Part shown: positions 1-7,785 of the stretch, piece after piece
Layout: the number at the start of each line of letters is the position of its first letter
Numbering within the stretch: position 1 is the first letter of the stretch
Source of the DNA: a candidate division TA06 bacterium 32_111
GTDB taxonomy: Bacteria; Hydrothermota; 32-111
Length of the DNA stretch: 34,931 nucleotides
Assembly (NCBI GenBank): GCA_001508335.1
Contig: LGFX01000016.1
Span: forward strand, 1 to 34,931
Direction of reading: 5' to 3'
Position numbers and translations under genes: made by a program
Notes under the pieces: model-generated
Seen by the model: only the letters and a program-made list of their open reading frames with translations
Told to the model about the DNA's origin: nothing
The model's database searches: none

Positions 1-978
1 AAGAGAGAGAGAGTACTGATGAAAATATTGAAGATAATTTTTACCAACAAGGGATAAAGATATGTTACCTTTTGGAAAGAGTGTCTCATAGGAAAAAGTT
101 AAAATATTTCTGTGTAAAATCTCGTTCATTTTATTGTATATCGTGGTATCGTAATACATAATGAAAGATGGTTCATACTCATATGAAATCTTCAACAACT
201 TTGTGTTTCCATAACTGTATGGGAAGAAACTATACTCTATTCCAAAAGAAATATCATTTTTAAACTTGTAGTTCGAATAAATGGAGTTGAATCCATCCAC
301 TTTTACCCTACTTGACAATTTTTCATTTATCGCCTGAATATACTCCACCTCGGTAAAGAATGTTCTATTCAAACTGGTTAAAACTCTGTTTGAATCCAGA
401 TAAAAAATCTTCTTACTTGAAGAGAAAGAAATTTCAAGTTTTAACTGATCTTTAAGAAAGAATCTGTTTCCATCAAACTCGATTTTTAAAAAATTATTTT
501 TGAACTTATTTTCAGAATAAAGTTCTGTGACACCTTCAAGATTGTAATTCCAACCAAATTCCATAACTTCTTCAGAAATATTATCTTTTTCGGATATAGA
601 AAAACTTTCAAGAAATTTCTGATCAAAATAATTTTTTAAAATCATTATTAAAAAACTTTTATGAACTTTCTCAAAAAGTTCAAACTCGGAAATATTTTTA
701 TCAAAAGTTAAATATATAGTATCAGAGACATTTTGATACTTTTTTTGCCCAAAAGAGATTAGGGTGTAATAAAGATTGTTTGATTCTTTAAAAGTTTTTA
801 TAACGAAAAAGACATCTGATTCACTTTTTATATTTGAAAAGTTAAAAATCTTTACCTTTTGAGTCAAATAATCTTTAACCTTATCATCATCACAATCAAG
901 GAAAATTGTTAAAGAATTCAAAAAGTATGGGGTCAGGATTGAGAAAAAAAATATTAAAATAAATTGTAGTTTCTTCAT
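1..978 (-). CDS. conserved outer membrane beta-barrel protein, 3' end cut by window edge
   Basis: The frame is open from an ATG at 978 to the left edge (326 codons), so the C-terminus is missing. A signal peptide (MKK, hydrophobic core to about residue 22) is followed by LTIFLDCDDD and a roughly 90-residue domain with VFFVIKTF, YTLISFGQKKY and DTIYLTF. The rest is alternating aromatic/polar strands typical of a barrel, including FPYSYGNTKLLKISYEYEP and HRNILTFSYETLFPKGN. From memory this matches a widespread family of uncharacterised exported barrel proteins in Gemmatimonadota and FCB-type genomes, whose N-terminus reads like RVFLDC...DADVHVLVT...YTLTFIG. Their function is not known to me. 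AAAGGAG precedes the ATG, and a TTGAAA-16-TATAAT promoter lies further upstream, divergent from the DUF711 gene. An outer membrane location is inferred from composition. Confidence 0.8.
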   Translation of the reverse strand, partial: MKKLQFILIFFFSILTPYFLNSLTIFLDCDDDKVKDYLTQKVKIFNFSNIKSESDVFFVIKTFKESNNLYYTLISFGQKKYQNVSDTIYLTFDKNISEFELFEKVHKSFLIMILKNYFDQKFLESFSISEKDNISEEVMEFGWNYNLEGVTELYSENKFKNNFLKIEFDGNRFFLKDQLKLEISFSSSKKIFYLDSNRVLTSLNRTFFTEVEYIQAINEKLSSRVKVDGFNSIYSNYKFKNDISFGIEYSFFPYSYGNTKLLKISYEYEPSFIMYYDTTIYNKMNEILHRNILTFSYETLFPKGNISLSLVGKNYLQYFHQYSLSL

Positions 979-999
979 AAACTTCTCCTTTAGTTTTTG

Positions 1000-1027
1000 A
1001 TTATAGTATAAAAAAATTCATTTTCAA
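1000..1027 (-). promoter_or_regulatory. sigma70-type promoter for the left-edge barrel gene
   Basis: On the minus strand there is TTGAAA (1027-1022), a 16-bp spacer and TATAAT (1005-1000). AAAGGAG and the ATG at 978 follow, so this transcript has a short normal leader. It is back-to-back with the promoter of the plus-strand gene at 1064. Confidence 0.6.
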
Positions 1028-1029
1028 TG

Positions 1030-1057
1030 TTTACAGAAAAAATTTTGAGAATATAAT
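1030..1057 (+). promoter_or_regulatory. promoter of the DUF711 gene, probably leaderless
   Basis: TTTACA (1030-1035), a 16-bp spacer and TATAAT (1052-1057) are followed after only 6 bases by the ATG at 1064. A start site 6-7 bases past the -10 box would coincide with the ATG. No Shine-Dalgarno sequence is present. Confidence 0.55.
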
Positions 1058-1063
1058 ATTTTT

Positions 1064-2167
1064 ATGAAGATAAGAACATTAACACTTTTTTACAATTTAA
1101 AAAAACATTTCATTGATCAAGATTTAATAAGAAGGATAGAGATTTTAAAAAAAATTTACGATGATTTGAAAGAAAAAGGAATAGAAGTTCAAACTTTAAG
1201 GGTGTCAACAAATTTAGCATCCCAGAAGGTAGATTTTAAAACTATGATCTCTATGACAACAAGAATAGATGATATTTTAAGAGATAAAAACATAGAATTT
1301 TTCAATATTGGTAAAGTTAACTATTTGAAAATTGAAAATGTTTTGAAACTTTATGAAAAAGTAAACATCTCTTCTTTTTTAGATATTGATACAAACATTT
1401 TTGATGAAAAGGTTGTGCAAAAGGGAGCAACCTTGATAAAAGAACTTTCAAAAATTGATCCTCTTAAAAATTTTAACTTCGGTTTATCCTTCAACATTCA
1501 ACCGGGAACCCCTTTTTTCCCTTCTTCCTACTCAAACAAAGAAGGTTTTTCTGTTGGTTTTGAAAATGGGGATCTTTTGCAGAGCATTTTCAAAGATGTA
1601 AAAAATTATGATAAATTAAAAAATTATCTTGAAAAGAAACTGAACAAAGAATACCTCTTTTTTGAAAAAGTTTTTAAGAACCAAGCCAAAAAAAGGAAAA
1701 TAGAATTTTTAGGTTTGGACATATCTTTCGCCCCTGGAATAAAAAAAGAGCAATCGGTGTATGAAGCTTTCAATATTTTGAAAAAAAATATTAAAAGGAA
1801 AAATCTGAACGATCTTTCAATCGCTGGTGCTATAACAGAAGTTTTGAAAAATTTGAAACTTAAAAAAACTGGATACTCTGGTCTTATGCTCCCATTGTGT
1901 GAAGATTATTCTCTTTCAAGGTTGAGTTTTGAAAATAATATAAGGATAAGAGATCTTCTCCTTTTATCATCGGTATGCGGATGTGGAATAGATACCGTTC
2001 CGGTTAAACAAAAAAATGAATTCATAGAATCGCTAATAATAGATTCCTATACGATTTCAAGGAAGTGGAAAAAACCTCTACAACTGAGAGTCCTCCCAGT
2101 TGAAGAGAAAAATATTATCCGTTTCAGTTCAAAATATCTTCTGAAGAGTAAACTGTTGGATTATTAA
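1064..2167 (+). CDS. DUF711 (UPF0210-like) family protein
   Basis: A 367-residue protein that begins MKIRTLTLF. Near residues 272-283 it has the signature GLMLPLCED, followed by IRDLLLLSSVCGCGIDTVP. These are the hallmarks of the DUF711/PFL-like family, distantly related to the glycyl-radical-enzyme fold. Members are usually 400-450 residues, so this one is on the short side. The family's biochemical role is not established. It stands as a single-gene unit, its promoter -10 box is almost against the start codon, and its TAA stop lies in a 4-base TTAA shared with the stop of the convergent barrel gene. Family assignment is firm; function is unknown. Confidence 0.85.
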   Translation: MKIRTLTLFYNLKKHFIDQDLIRRIEILKKIYDDLKEKGIEVQTLRVSTNLASQKVDFKTMISMTTRIDDILRDKNIEFFNIGKVNYLKIENVLKLYEKVNISSFLDIDTNIFDEKVVQKGATLIKELSKIDPLKNFNFGLSFNIQPGTPFFPSSYSNKEGFSVGFENGDLLQSIFKDVKNYDKLKNYLEKKLNKEYLFFEKVFKNQAKKRKIEFLGLDISFAPGIKKEQSVYEAFNILKKNIKRKNLNDLSIAGAITEVLKNLKLKKTGYSGLMLPLCEDYSLSRLSFENNIRIRDLLLLSSVCGCGIDTVPVKQKNEFIESLIIDSYTISRKWKKPLQLRVLPVEEKNIIRFSSKYLLKSKLLDY

Positions 2168-3270
2168 AATTTTGTCCCTATCTGGAAAAGAAAAACTGTT
2201 GGCATTTTGTAAAACTCATCTTTAGTTTCACCAAAAGTTTGAACTAAAGAAATAGAAGATATAAGATTGCTTAAAGGGTTATATGAAAGGTTAAGGACAC
2301 CTATAAAGGATCTATCATCAAGATTTAAAATAGAGTTTAAAGAGATGTTGATCTTTTCTTTAACGTTAAAAACAGAAGTTAAAAACATATAGTATCTTCC
2401 CATAAGAAAATCTTTATTCAGATATTTGTTTATGATATTTATGTCAGAATAAGGTTTTTTTAAACCTTTAAAGTTAATATAGAACTCCTGGTTTATATAA
2501 AGTTTTTCAAAAAATGTGTAATCCCATCCAGGTTGTAAGTAAAATTTATAAAGATCGTTTGACTTTATTACCACAAACTCGTTCCATAAGGCTGGTCCAA
2601 AATATTCTGTTAGGGATGAAAAACCGAAGATAAAATTTTCAACAGAATCTGTTGAGAGTAAATTTTTTCTAACCTGAGAGTACCTTGAAATAAAAATTCT
2701 TGAGTTAAAAAATTGGTTAAGGTACTCAAAACTTACCCCCTCTTTTGAAGAAAAGAAATCCTGATTATCCTGATAAACTAAAGATAGAGTAAAATCCTTT
2801 TTGGAAAATGAAAAGAGAAAATTGGAAGGAAATTCTTTTAGAGTTATCAAATCGAAAGGTGAACTGAAATAGAAAATATCGAGAGGTGAATATATTTCTG
2901 AAATACCCCATTTAACAGGAAACTTTCCTATTTTTAAATTCACTCCTTCCTTGAACAATGAAAGATAAAGTTGAGTGAACCTGTACTGGTTTGAAAGGTA
3001 TATATATTTTGGCATAACACCTATCATTGAAAAATCAATATCTGGATATGGGATCTCATATCTTGCATCTCCCTGATAGATCCTTGCATCAAACTGTGCA
3101 AAAAATTTTAAGAAATCGTTAGAATTTTCAACATCAACGACAAGGTCATGTGAAGAGAAGTAGTTGATTTTGTAAAAATAGAAATAACCGTAATTGTAGT
3201 TGAAATTAAGATCAAATGAGAATAAAAATAAAGATAGAAAAAAAAAGGGGGAAAACAATAACTTTTTCAT
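2164..3270 (-). CDS. outer membrane beta-barrel protein of the ABC/LolA-like operon
   Basis: A 368-residue protein with an N-terminal signal peptide (MKKLLFSPFFFLSLFLFSF). Alternating aromatic strands run throughout, and the chain ends ...FLFQIGTKF, with the terminal phenylalanine expected of a BAM substrate. The segment GKFPVKWGISEIYSPLDIF resembles the WG...P.D loop of DUF1302/alginate-export-type barrels. It is the last gene of the bioY-ABC operon and starts inside the LolA-like gene's stop codon (ATGA overlap). The consistent context of MacB/FtsX-type permeases plus a LolA-like protein plus a barrel suggests an outer membrane partner for whatever that transporter extracts. The substrate is unknown. 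A barrel fold is likely; the exact family is uncertain. Confidence 0.75.
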   Translation of the reverse strand: MKKLLFSPFFFLSLFLFSFDLNFNYNYGYFYFYKINYFSSHDLVVDVENSNDFLKFFAQFDARIYQGDARYEIPYPDIDFSMIGVMPKYIYLSNQYRFTQLYLSLFKEGVNLKIGKFPVKWGISEIYSPLDIFYFSSPFDLITLKEFPSNFLFSFSKKDFTLSLVYQDNQDFFSSKEGVSFEYLNQFFNSRIFISRYSQVRKNLLSTDSVENFIFGFSSLTEYFGPALWNEFVVIKSNDLYKFYLQPGWDYTFFEKLYINQEFYINFKGLKKPYSDINIINKYLNKDFLMGRYYMFLTSVFNVKEKINISLNSILNLDDRSFIGVLNLSYNPLSNLISSISLVQTFGETKDEFYKMPTVFLFQIGTKF

Positions 3271-3986
3271 CTTTCAAGATATGTTTTAGTAAAATAGTTA
3301 TCAGAAAGTTTATCTTTTAATTTTATCTCTCTGTATTCAACCGTTGTAAAATTCTTCTTCTGCAAAAGATCCTTCATAACAACCTTTTTGGGGAAATATA
3401 TATCCTTTATCTTTTCATACTCTTCTATGTAAAACTCCTTCAACAACCTGTTTGATGAGGAGTATATCTCCTCCTTGTATGGAAGAAATATATCCTTTCT
3501 AACATAACTCTTTTTAAATTTATAAGGAGCGTCATCAACTTTTGCTCTCATTTCAAGTATATAATATTTTTCATCCTCAGATACCGTTATATCGTAAATT
3601 TCCCTTAACTTTCTATTTTCAGAAATATCCTCATAGGAAAAAGAACTCCCCATAAATCCCTCTTTCAGCATATGACCTTTAATAAGAACAGATCTTCCCG
3701 CAGGTGTTAAATAAAGCCACATTGAATTACCCTTTTTCAAAAATCTGCTCCTGTTTCCATCACTTGAAGAGGTAACCTCAACATAAACATTTCTTTCATC
3801 TTTAAAATAAAGTAAAAGTTCCATCATTCTTGTACTTTCCTCATCCTCTATTTTCATATACGCTTTGTAGATAACATTTTTAACGCTTAAGTTTTTTTCA
3901 ACCCTTTCCAAGATATAATCAGTATCGTATGAAAACAAAAGGATTGAAAAAATCAAAGATAAAAAGAGGATTATTTTTTTTATCAT
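3267..3986 (-). CDS. LolA-like outer membrane lipoprotein-sorting protein
   Basis: A 239-residue exported protein: signal peptide to about residue 19 (MIKKIILFLSLIFSILLFS), then a LolA/LolB-like half-barrel. Motifs of the LolA-like family (PF17131 type) are visible: DILERVEKNL-like start, the glycine/serine loop GNSMWLYLTPAGRSVLIKG, MGSSFSYEDIS, and the C-terminal NYFTKTYLER, which matches the usual D.YFT..YLer ending. Such proteins are thought to carry lipids or lipoproteins across the periplasm, receiving them from an inner membrane ABC or RND transporter. It sits 2 bases after the second permease, with GGGAG as ribosome binding site, and overlaps the barrel gene by 4 bases. The family is confident; the cargo is not known. 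Confidence 0.85.
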   Translation of the reverse strand: MIKKIILFLSLIFSILLFSYDTDYILERVEKNLSVKNVIYKAYMKIEDEESTRMMELLLYFKDERNVYVEVTSSSDGNRSRFLKKGNSMWLYLTPAGRSVLIKGHMLKEGFMGSSFSYEDISENRKLREIYDITVSEDEKYYILEMRAKVDDAPYKFKKSYVRKDIFLPYKEEIYSSSNRLLKEFYIEEYEKIKDIYFPKKVVMKDLLQKKNFTTVEYREIKLKDKLSDNYFTKTYLER

Positions 3987-3988
3987 CT

Positions 3989-5191
3989 TTACTCCCTAAG
4001 AATTTCTACCGGATTAACCACTTTCACTCTCTTCAAAAGAAAAAGTGATGAAAGAGATGATGTTATCATACCCAAAATGAAACCTAAAATAACATTTGTC
4101 AAGGATAAAACAGGATAAATTATAGGTGTTATAGGTATCTGGATGTCTTTCAAGGCGTTAGAATAATCGAATCCTACTTTTGAGAAAACATATGTTAAAA
4201 TCACACCAAAAAGGACTCCAAGAAGAGTTCCTATAAAGCCAATTATCGTTGTCTCCATAAAGAATATAAAAAAAACTTTTTCAGATTTTAAGCCCAAAGA
4301 TTTCATCATCCCTATCTCTTTTTTTCTTTCATATAGAGACATAACCATTGTATTTATTATTGCTATTGAAGCGAGGAAAAACATCACCATAAAAACAAGT
4401 GTCATAACAGAGAAGGAAACCTTTAAAAGACTTAAAAAACTTTCTCCCTCCTGCCAGTTTGAAAGGTAATAATCATCAGGTAGAAATTCTTTTATTTTGC
4501 TTGAAACTTTTAAAGATGAATTCAGATCTTTACAGTATATCAAAAGTTCGCATGCTTTTGTTGAATCCATCGAAAGAAGTTTTTGACCATCCCTCAGGTG
4601 AAGGAATACCATATTGGATGCGATATAATCTATATCTGTCTCATAAAGATCTGAAACTTTTAAAGATATTCCATTAAGATAACCATATATGGTTTGAGTT
4701 ATAAGTATAAGTGTATCACCCTTCCCAACTCCCATTTTTTCAGCAAACTTTTTGGAAACAACTATCTCCCCTCTGTTCAGTTTTTTATCTTTGAGAAGGA
4801 TAAAATCCTTTTCCCTCTCAGGAAGTACCGAAAAGCCTATAACACCATCAACCTCTTGATCACCTTTCGCAATGAGGGTTCCAAATTTTATTCTTGGTCG
4901 TATGAGTTTCACATCCTTTAAATCTTTAATTTTACTTTCAAGATCTATATAGTTAATGTTATATTTAGCAGACATCATCCTTTCTTTTTCTTTGTACTCT
5001 TTCTTAACAATTTTAATATGCCCTGTTTCCATGTCGGAAATATTCTGGATTATGGGAGCGAACTCTCCATCTATAAAGGATTTCCCAAAAATTGTTGCAG
5101 CAACCGCAACGGTAATTCCAAGAGATGTTAGAAATGTCCTTCTATGGTTTCTAAAAATATTTTTAAAAGAAAGTTTAACAAGAAAATTCAT
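3989..5191 (-). CDS. ABC transporter permease, MacB/LolC-E (FtsX) type, second copy
   Basis: A 400-residue protein with the type-VII ABC permease layout. One transmembrane helix near residues 15-40 follows LSFKNIFRNHRRTFLTSLGIT. A periplasmic MacB_PCD-like domain runs to about residue 255. Three C-terminal helices form the FtsX domain, with the coupling motif YERKKEIGMMKSLGLK between the first two. These permeases do mechanotransmission, lifting substrates from the inner membrane or pushing them through the periplasm, rather than moving them through a pore. It overlaps the preceding permease by 4 bases (ATGA). The two permeases are paralogues but differ in their periplasmic domains, consistent with a LolC/LolE-like heterodimer. 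Confidence 0.9.
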   Translation of the reverse strand: MNFLVKLSFKNIFRNHRRTFLTSLGITVAVAATIFGKSFIDGEFAPIIQNISDMETGHIKIVKKEYKEKERMMSAKYNINYIDLESKIKDLKDVKLIRPRIKFGTLIAKGDQEVDGVIGFSVLPEREKDFILLKDKKLNRGEIVVSKKFAEKMGVGKGDTLILITQTIYGYLNGISLKVSDLYETDIDYIASNMVFLHLRDGQKLLSMDSTKACELLIYCKDLNSSLKVSSKIKEFLPDDYYLSNWQEGESFLSLLKVSFSVMTLVFMVMFFLASIAIINTMVMSLYERKKEIGMMKSLGLKSEKVFFIFFMETTIIGFIGTLLGVLFGVILTYVFSKVGFDYSNALKDIQIPITPIIYPVLSLTNVILGFILGMITSSLSSLFLLKRVKVVNPVEILRE

Positions 5192-6420
5192 TTTAATATC
5201 CTTATTATATTCTCTTTTATAGCCCTTCTTGAGGGATAAAATGAAGCTATTATTCCAATAAGTATTCCAAAAATACCTGATTTTATTATTGATATCAGAT
5301 CAAATGAGCCCCTGAAAGTATTCTTTATTGGGTAACCTATATCCATATCTTTTATTAAAGATGAGAAATCGAGCCCTACCTTGTAAAGGTAGAAAGAGAG
5401 AAGTCCACCTAAAACCATTCCTATAAGAGAACCCAAAAAACCTAAAGTTGCTCCCTCGAATAAAAACATTTTCAAAATTACACTGTTCGGTGCACCCATA
5501 GCCCTCATGGTTCCAACCTCTTTAAACCTTTCGTATATTGAAAGAAGTATAGTGTTGGCTATACCAACACCACCTATCAAAAGAAAAACAAAAATAAGAA
5601 TGGAACCAGAATACCTCTTTGCTGAATCTATAGCTCTTATCTCAACTGCGAAATCTTCCCAGGTTACAAGTTTTAGGTATGGATATTTTGAAAGGACATT
5701 CTCAAAGGATTTCATAAAATCGTAAAGGGATGAGTCTTTTTTTAACTTTATAGAGATATTGGATACTTTGTTACCTATATTTAAAAAATCCCTCGCCTTT
5801 TCGATATCAACATATGTTGTAGTTCTATCGATATTGGGATTACCTGTTGATACAACACCCAGAAGTTTCACATCGAAAGCATCGAAAGTTCCACCCGATG
5901 TTCTTGATTGAATTATAAGAATCGAATCAAAGTTTATCTCAAAATATTTCAAAAGGTCGCTACCTATTAAAAGTTTGTCATTTTCAAAATCATCTATCTT
6001 TGGATAGGTTTTTTCTAAAGTTTTAAAAGTTTTTTTGTAAGAAGAAAAATCTATTCCTTTGACTAACACAGGCAACCTGTTAATTCCGTCTGAAAGGTCA
6101 CCTGTAAAAATTATCTCGGGAGTAAAACTTTCAACCAATTTCGAATTTTTGAGAAACTCCACTATCTCATCTGGAACAATAAAACCAACTTTATTTATAT
6201 CTATCTTTTTATCGAATATTGAAAAGTTTTTCGAAACTATTTTAAGGGTTGCACTTTCATAATTGATAAGGTTATTTATTGAATCCCTGTTCAAACCATC
6301 AAGAAGTGAAAACATTACTATAAGGAGAGTAACACCAAAAATTATTGGAAGAAGAGTTAGAAACGTTCTCTGTCTATTTCTGAATATGTTTTTGAAAGCA
6401 AGTTTTATCCAAAATAACAT
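5188..6420 (-). CDS. ABC transporter permease, MacB/LolC-E (FtsX) type, first copy
   Basis: A 410-residue permease with the same plan as its downstream partner. IKLAFKNIFRNRQRTFLTLLPI leads into an N-terminal helix (about residues 20-42), then a periplasmic MacB_PCD domain, then three helices near residues 270-405. The cytoplasmic coupling motif YERFKEVGTMRAMGAP is clear. It starts 1 base after the ATPase gene ends and overlaps the second permease by 4 bases, so ATPase and permeases should be made in step. The two-permease arrangement with a free ATPase is like LolCDE rather than MacB, where the ATPase is fused to the permease. Confidence 0.9.
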   Translation of the reverse strand: MLFWIKLAFKNIFRNRQRTFLTLLPIIFGVTLLIVMFSLLDGLNRDSINNLINYESATLKIVSKNFSIFDKKIDINKVGFIVPDEIVEFLKNSKLVESFTPEIIFTGDLSDGINRLPVLVKGIDFSSYKKTFKTLEKTYPKIDDFENDKLLIGSDLLKYFEINFDSILIIQSRTSGGTFDAFDVKLLGVVSTGNPNIDRTTTYVDIEKARDFLNIGNKVSNISIKLKKDSSLYDFMKSFENVLSKYPYLKLVTWEDFAVEIRAIDSAKRYSGSILIFVFLLIGGVGIANTILLSIYERFKEVGTMRAMGAPNSVILKMFLFEGATLGFLGSLIGMVLGGLLSFYLYKVGLDFSSLIKDMDIGYPIKNTFRGSFDLISIIKSGIFGILIGIIASFYPSRRAIKENIIRILK

Positions 6421-6421
6421 C

Positions 6422-7099
6422 TCATACCTTCTCTACAATTTTACCATCTCTCAAATATATAACGTCATCTGCGTAATCCATAACAAGTTTATCATGCGTT
6501 GAAAAGAGAAATGTGGTATTTAAATCTCTATTCATCTTTTTCATTATTTCCATGACATTTTTTGCATTTTCCGAATCGAGGTTAGCTGTTGGTTCATCCG
6601 CAAGAACAAGTATTGGCTTTTTCACAAGAGCCCTCGCTATAGCAACTCTCTGTTTCTGCCCACCTGACAACTCTTTTGGAAACCTGTTCTTAAGTTCAAG
6701 TATTCCTACCATATCAAGAATCTCTTCAACCAGTTTTTTATGGTTTGTTTTGAATTTAGGGTTTATAGCAAGAGAGAATTCAACATTCTCATATACGGTT
6801 AAAACAGGAATCAGGTTAAAATCCTGAAATACGAATCCTATGTTTTGATTTCTAAAATATGTTAACCTGTTATCATTGTATCCTGAAATATTCTCACCAT
6901 CAAAAAAGATATCCCCTGATGTCGGTTTATCCAGACAGCCTATTATATTCAAAAGTGTAGTTTTCCCACTTCCTGAAGGACCTGCCACAGAGATGAAGGA
7001 TCCCTTTTTTATCACCAAAGATATCGAGTTCAACGCTCTAACGGTAACTTCACCAACCTTATAATCTTTAACGATACTCTCTACCTTTACATCCTGCAT
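6422..7099 (-). CDS. ABC transporter ATP-binding protein, LolD/MacB family
   Basis: A complete 225-residue nucleotide-binding domain: Walker A GPSGSGKT (residues 40-47), Q-loop glutamine at 92, signature LSGGQ (144-148), Walker B ILVLADE (163-169) and H-loop histidine at 202. Length and the SGDIFFDGENIS and NLIPVLTVYENV segments place it in the MJ0796/LolD/MacB/FtsE group, which works with FtsX-type permeases. The two permeases directly downstream are its obvious partners. Its start codon overlaps the last base of bioY. It could be named lolD by analogy, but the cargo is unproven, so no symbol is given. Confidence 0.92.
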   Translation of the reverse strand: MQDVKVESIVKDYKVGEVTVRALNSISLVIKKGSFISVAGPSGSGKTTLLNIIGCLDKPTSGDIFFDGENISGYNDNRLTYFRNQNIGFVFQDFNLIPVLTVYENVEFSLAINPKFKTNHKKLVEEILDMVGILELKNRFPKELSGGQKQRVAIARALVKKPILVLADEPTANLDSENAKNVMEIMKKMNRDLNTTFLFSTHDKLVMDYADDVIYLRDGKIVEKV

Positions 7100-7662
7100 T
7101 ATCCCTCCGTATTATTTTTTGAATAAATTTTGTAAAAAAGAAGAACAAAAAAATCCTTCAAAAGATCTCCAAAAATAAAAGGAAAAACTCCAATATTTAA
7201 AATTTTTGAGAAGTTTAAGTTTGTATGAGTAAAACAAAGAAAAAATATATAAAGATAAAGTGAACCCAAAAGGTATATTATAAGGTTACAAAAAATTAAA
7301 AGTGGAATCATTCTATTTTTGAAATGTTCTTTGAAATTCACAATTATGAAGGAGGAGATAAGAAATCCTATTATGTAACCATAGGTTGGAGAAAAGACAG
7401 AAAAGATATTTCTAACAGCGAAAAGAGGAAGTCCCAAAACACCAAGAACTATAAAAAGAAAAATAGAAAAAAGAGATTCTTTTCCGAAAAGTAGTGAAAC
7501 AAGAAAAATTCCAAATGTTTGACCAGTTATCGGAACTGGAGAAAATGGAAGAAAAATTTTTATCTGTGATGCTATAGTTACAATTATAAATGAAAAAATT
7601 ATTTTTGTAACCCTATCAAACGAATATAAAGATGGATAACTCTTTGAAACTCCATTTAACAT
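7099..7662 (-). CDS. bioY: BioY-type biotin transporter
   Basis: A 187-residue hydrophobic protein with about six membrane helices. The BioY signature PVPITGQTFGIFLVSLLFG starts near residue 43, and LGLPLF and SPTYGYIIGFLISS follow, as in the S-component family of energy-coupling-factor biotin transporters. No EcfA/EcfT genes are nearby. BioY is known to work alone in some bacteria, or to share an EcfAT module encoded elsewhere. It is the first gene of the ABC/LolA/barrel operon, which is unusual company; co-transcription need not mean co-function. TAAGGAG (7674-7668) precedes the ATG. The divergent promoter region shows no clear BirA-type operator. Confidence 0.88.
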   Translation of the reverse strand: MLNGVSKSYPSLYSFDRVTKIIFSFIIVTIASQIKIFLPFSPVPITGQTFGIFLVSLLFGKESLFSIFLFIVLGVLGLPLFAVRNIFSVFSPTYGYIIGFLISSFIIVNFKEHFKNRMIPLLIFCNLIIYLLGSLYLYIFFLCFTHTNLNFSKILNIGVFPFIFGDLLKDFFVLLFYKIYSKNNTEG

Positions 7663-7685
7663 TTTCGCTCCTTATTGTTTTTAAA

Positions 7686-7713
7686 ATTTTACAGTATAAC
7701 TATTCTATGTCAA
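7686..7713 (-). promoter_or_regulatory. promoter of the bioY-ABC operon
   Basis: On the minus strand there is a perfect TTGACA -35 (7713-7708), a 16-bp spacer and TAAAAT (7691-7686), followed by TAAGGAG and the bioY ATG at 7662. It is divergent from the yajC promoter. Confidence 0.6.
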
Positions 7714-7732
7714 GTTTTAACGAAAATTTCAA

Positions 7733-7760
7733 TTGACTATTAAAGATAGACCAATATAAT
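7733..7760 (+). promoter_or_regulatory. promoter of the yajC-fmt-purF operon
   Basis: TTGACT (7733-7738), a 16-bp spacer and a perfect TATAAT (7755-7760). An AAGGAG ribosome binding site (7775-7780) lies 5 bases before the yajC ATG. Confidence 0.65.
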
Positions 7761-7785
7761 ATGATAAACAAAATAAGGAGTTTTT

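Noticed and set aside
1-13. GA dinucleotide run at the left edge
   Set aside because: It falls in frame in the barrel gene as alternating Ser/Leu codons and is too short for a meaningful microsatellite.
6263-6502. Plus-strand open frame across the permease/ATPase junction
   Set aside because: It is the antisense shadow of two clearly coding genes, with no ribosome binding site or family resemblance.
7663-7785. BirA operator or biotin-related riboswitch before bioY
   Set aside because: No TTGTnAACC-type inverted repeat or structured leader is visible; the gap is filled by two divergent promoters.
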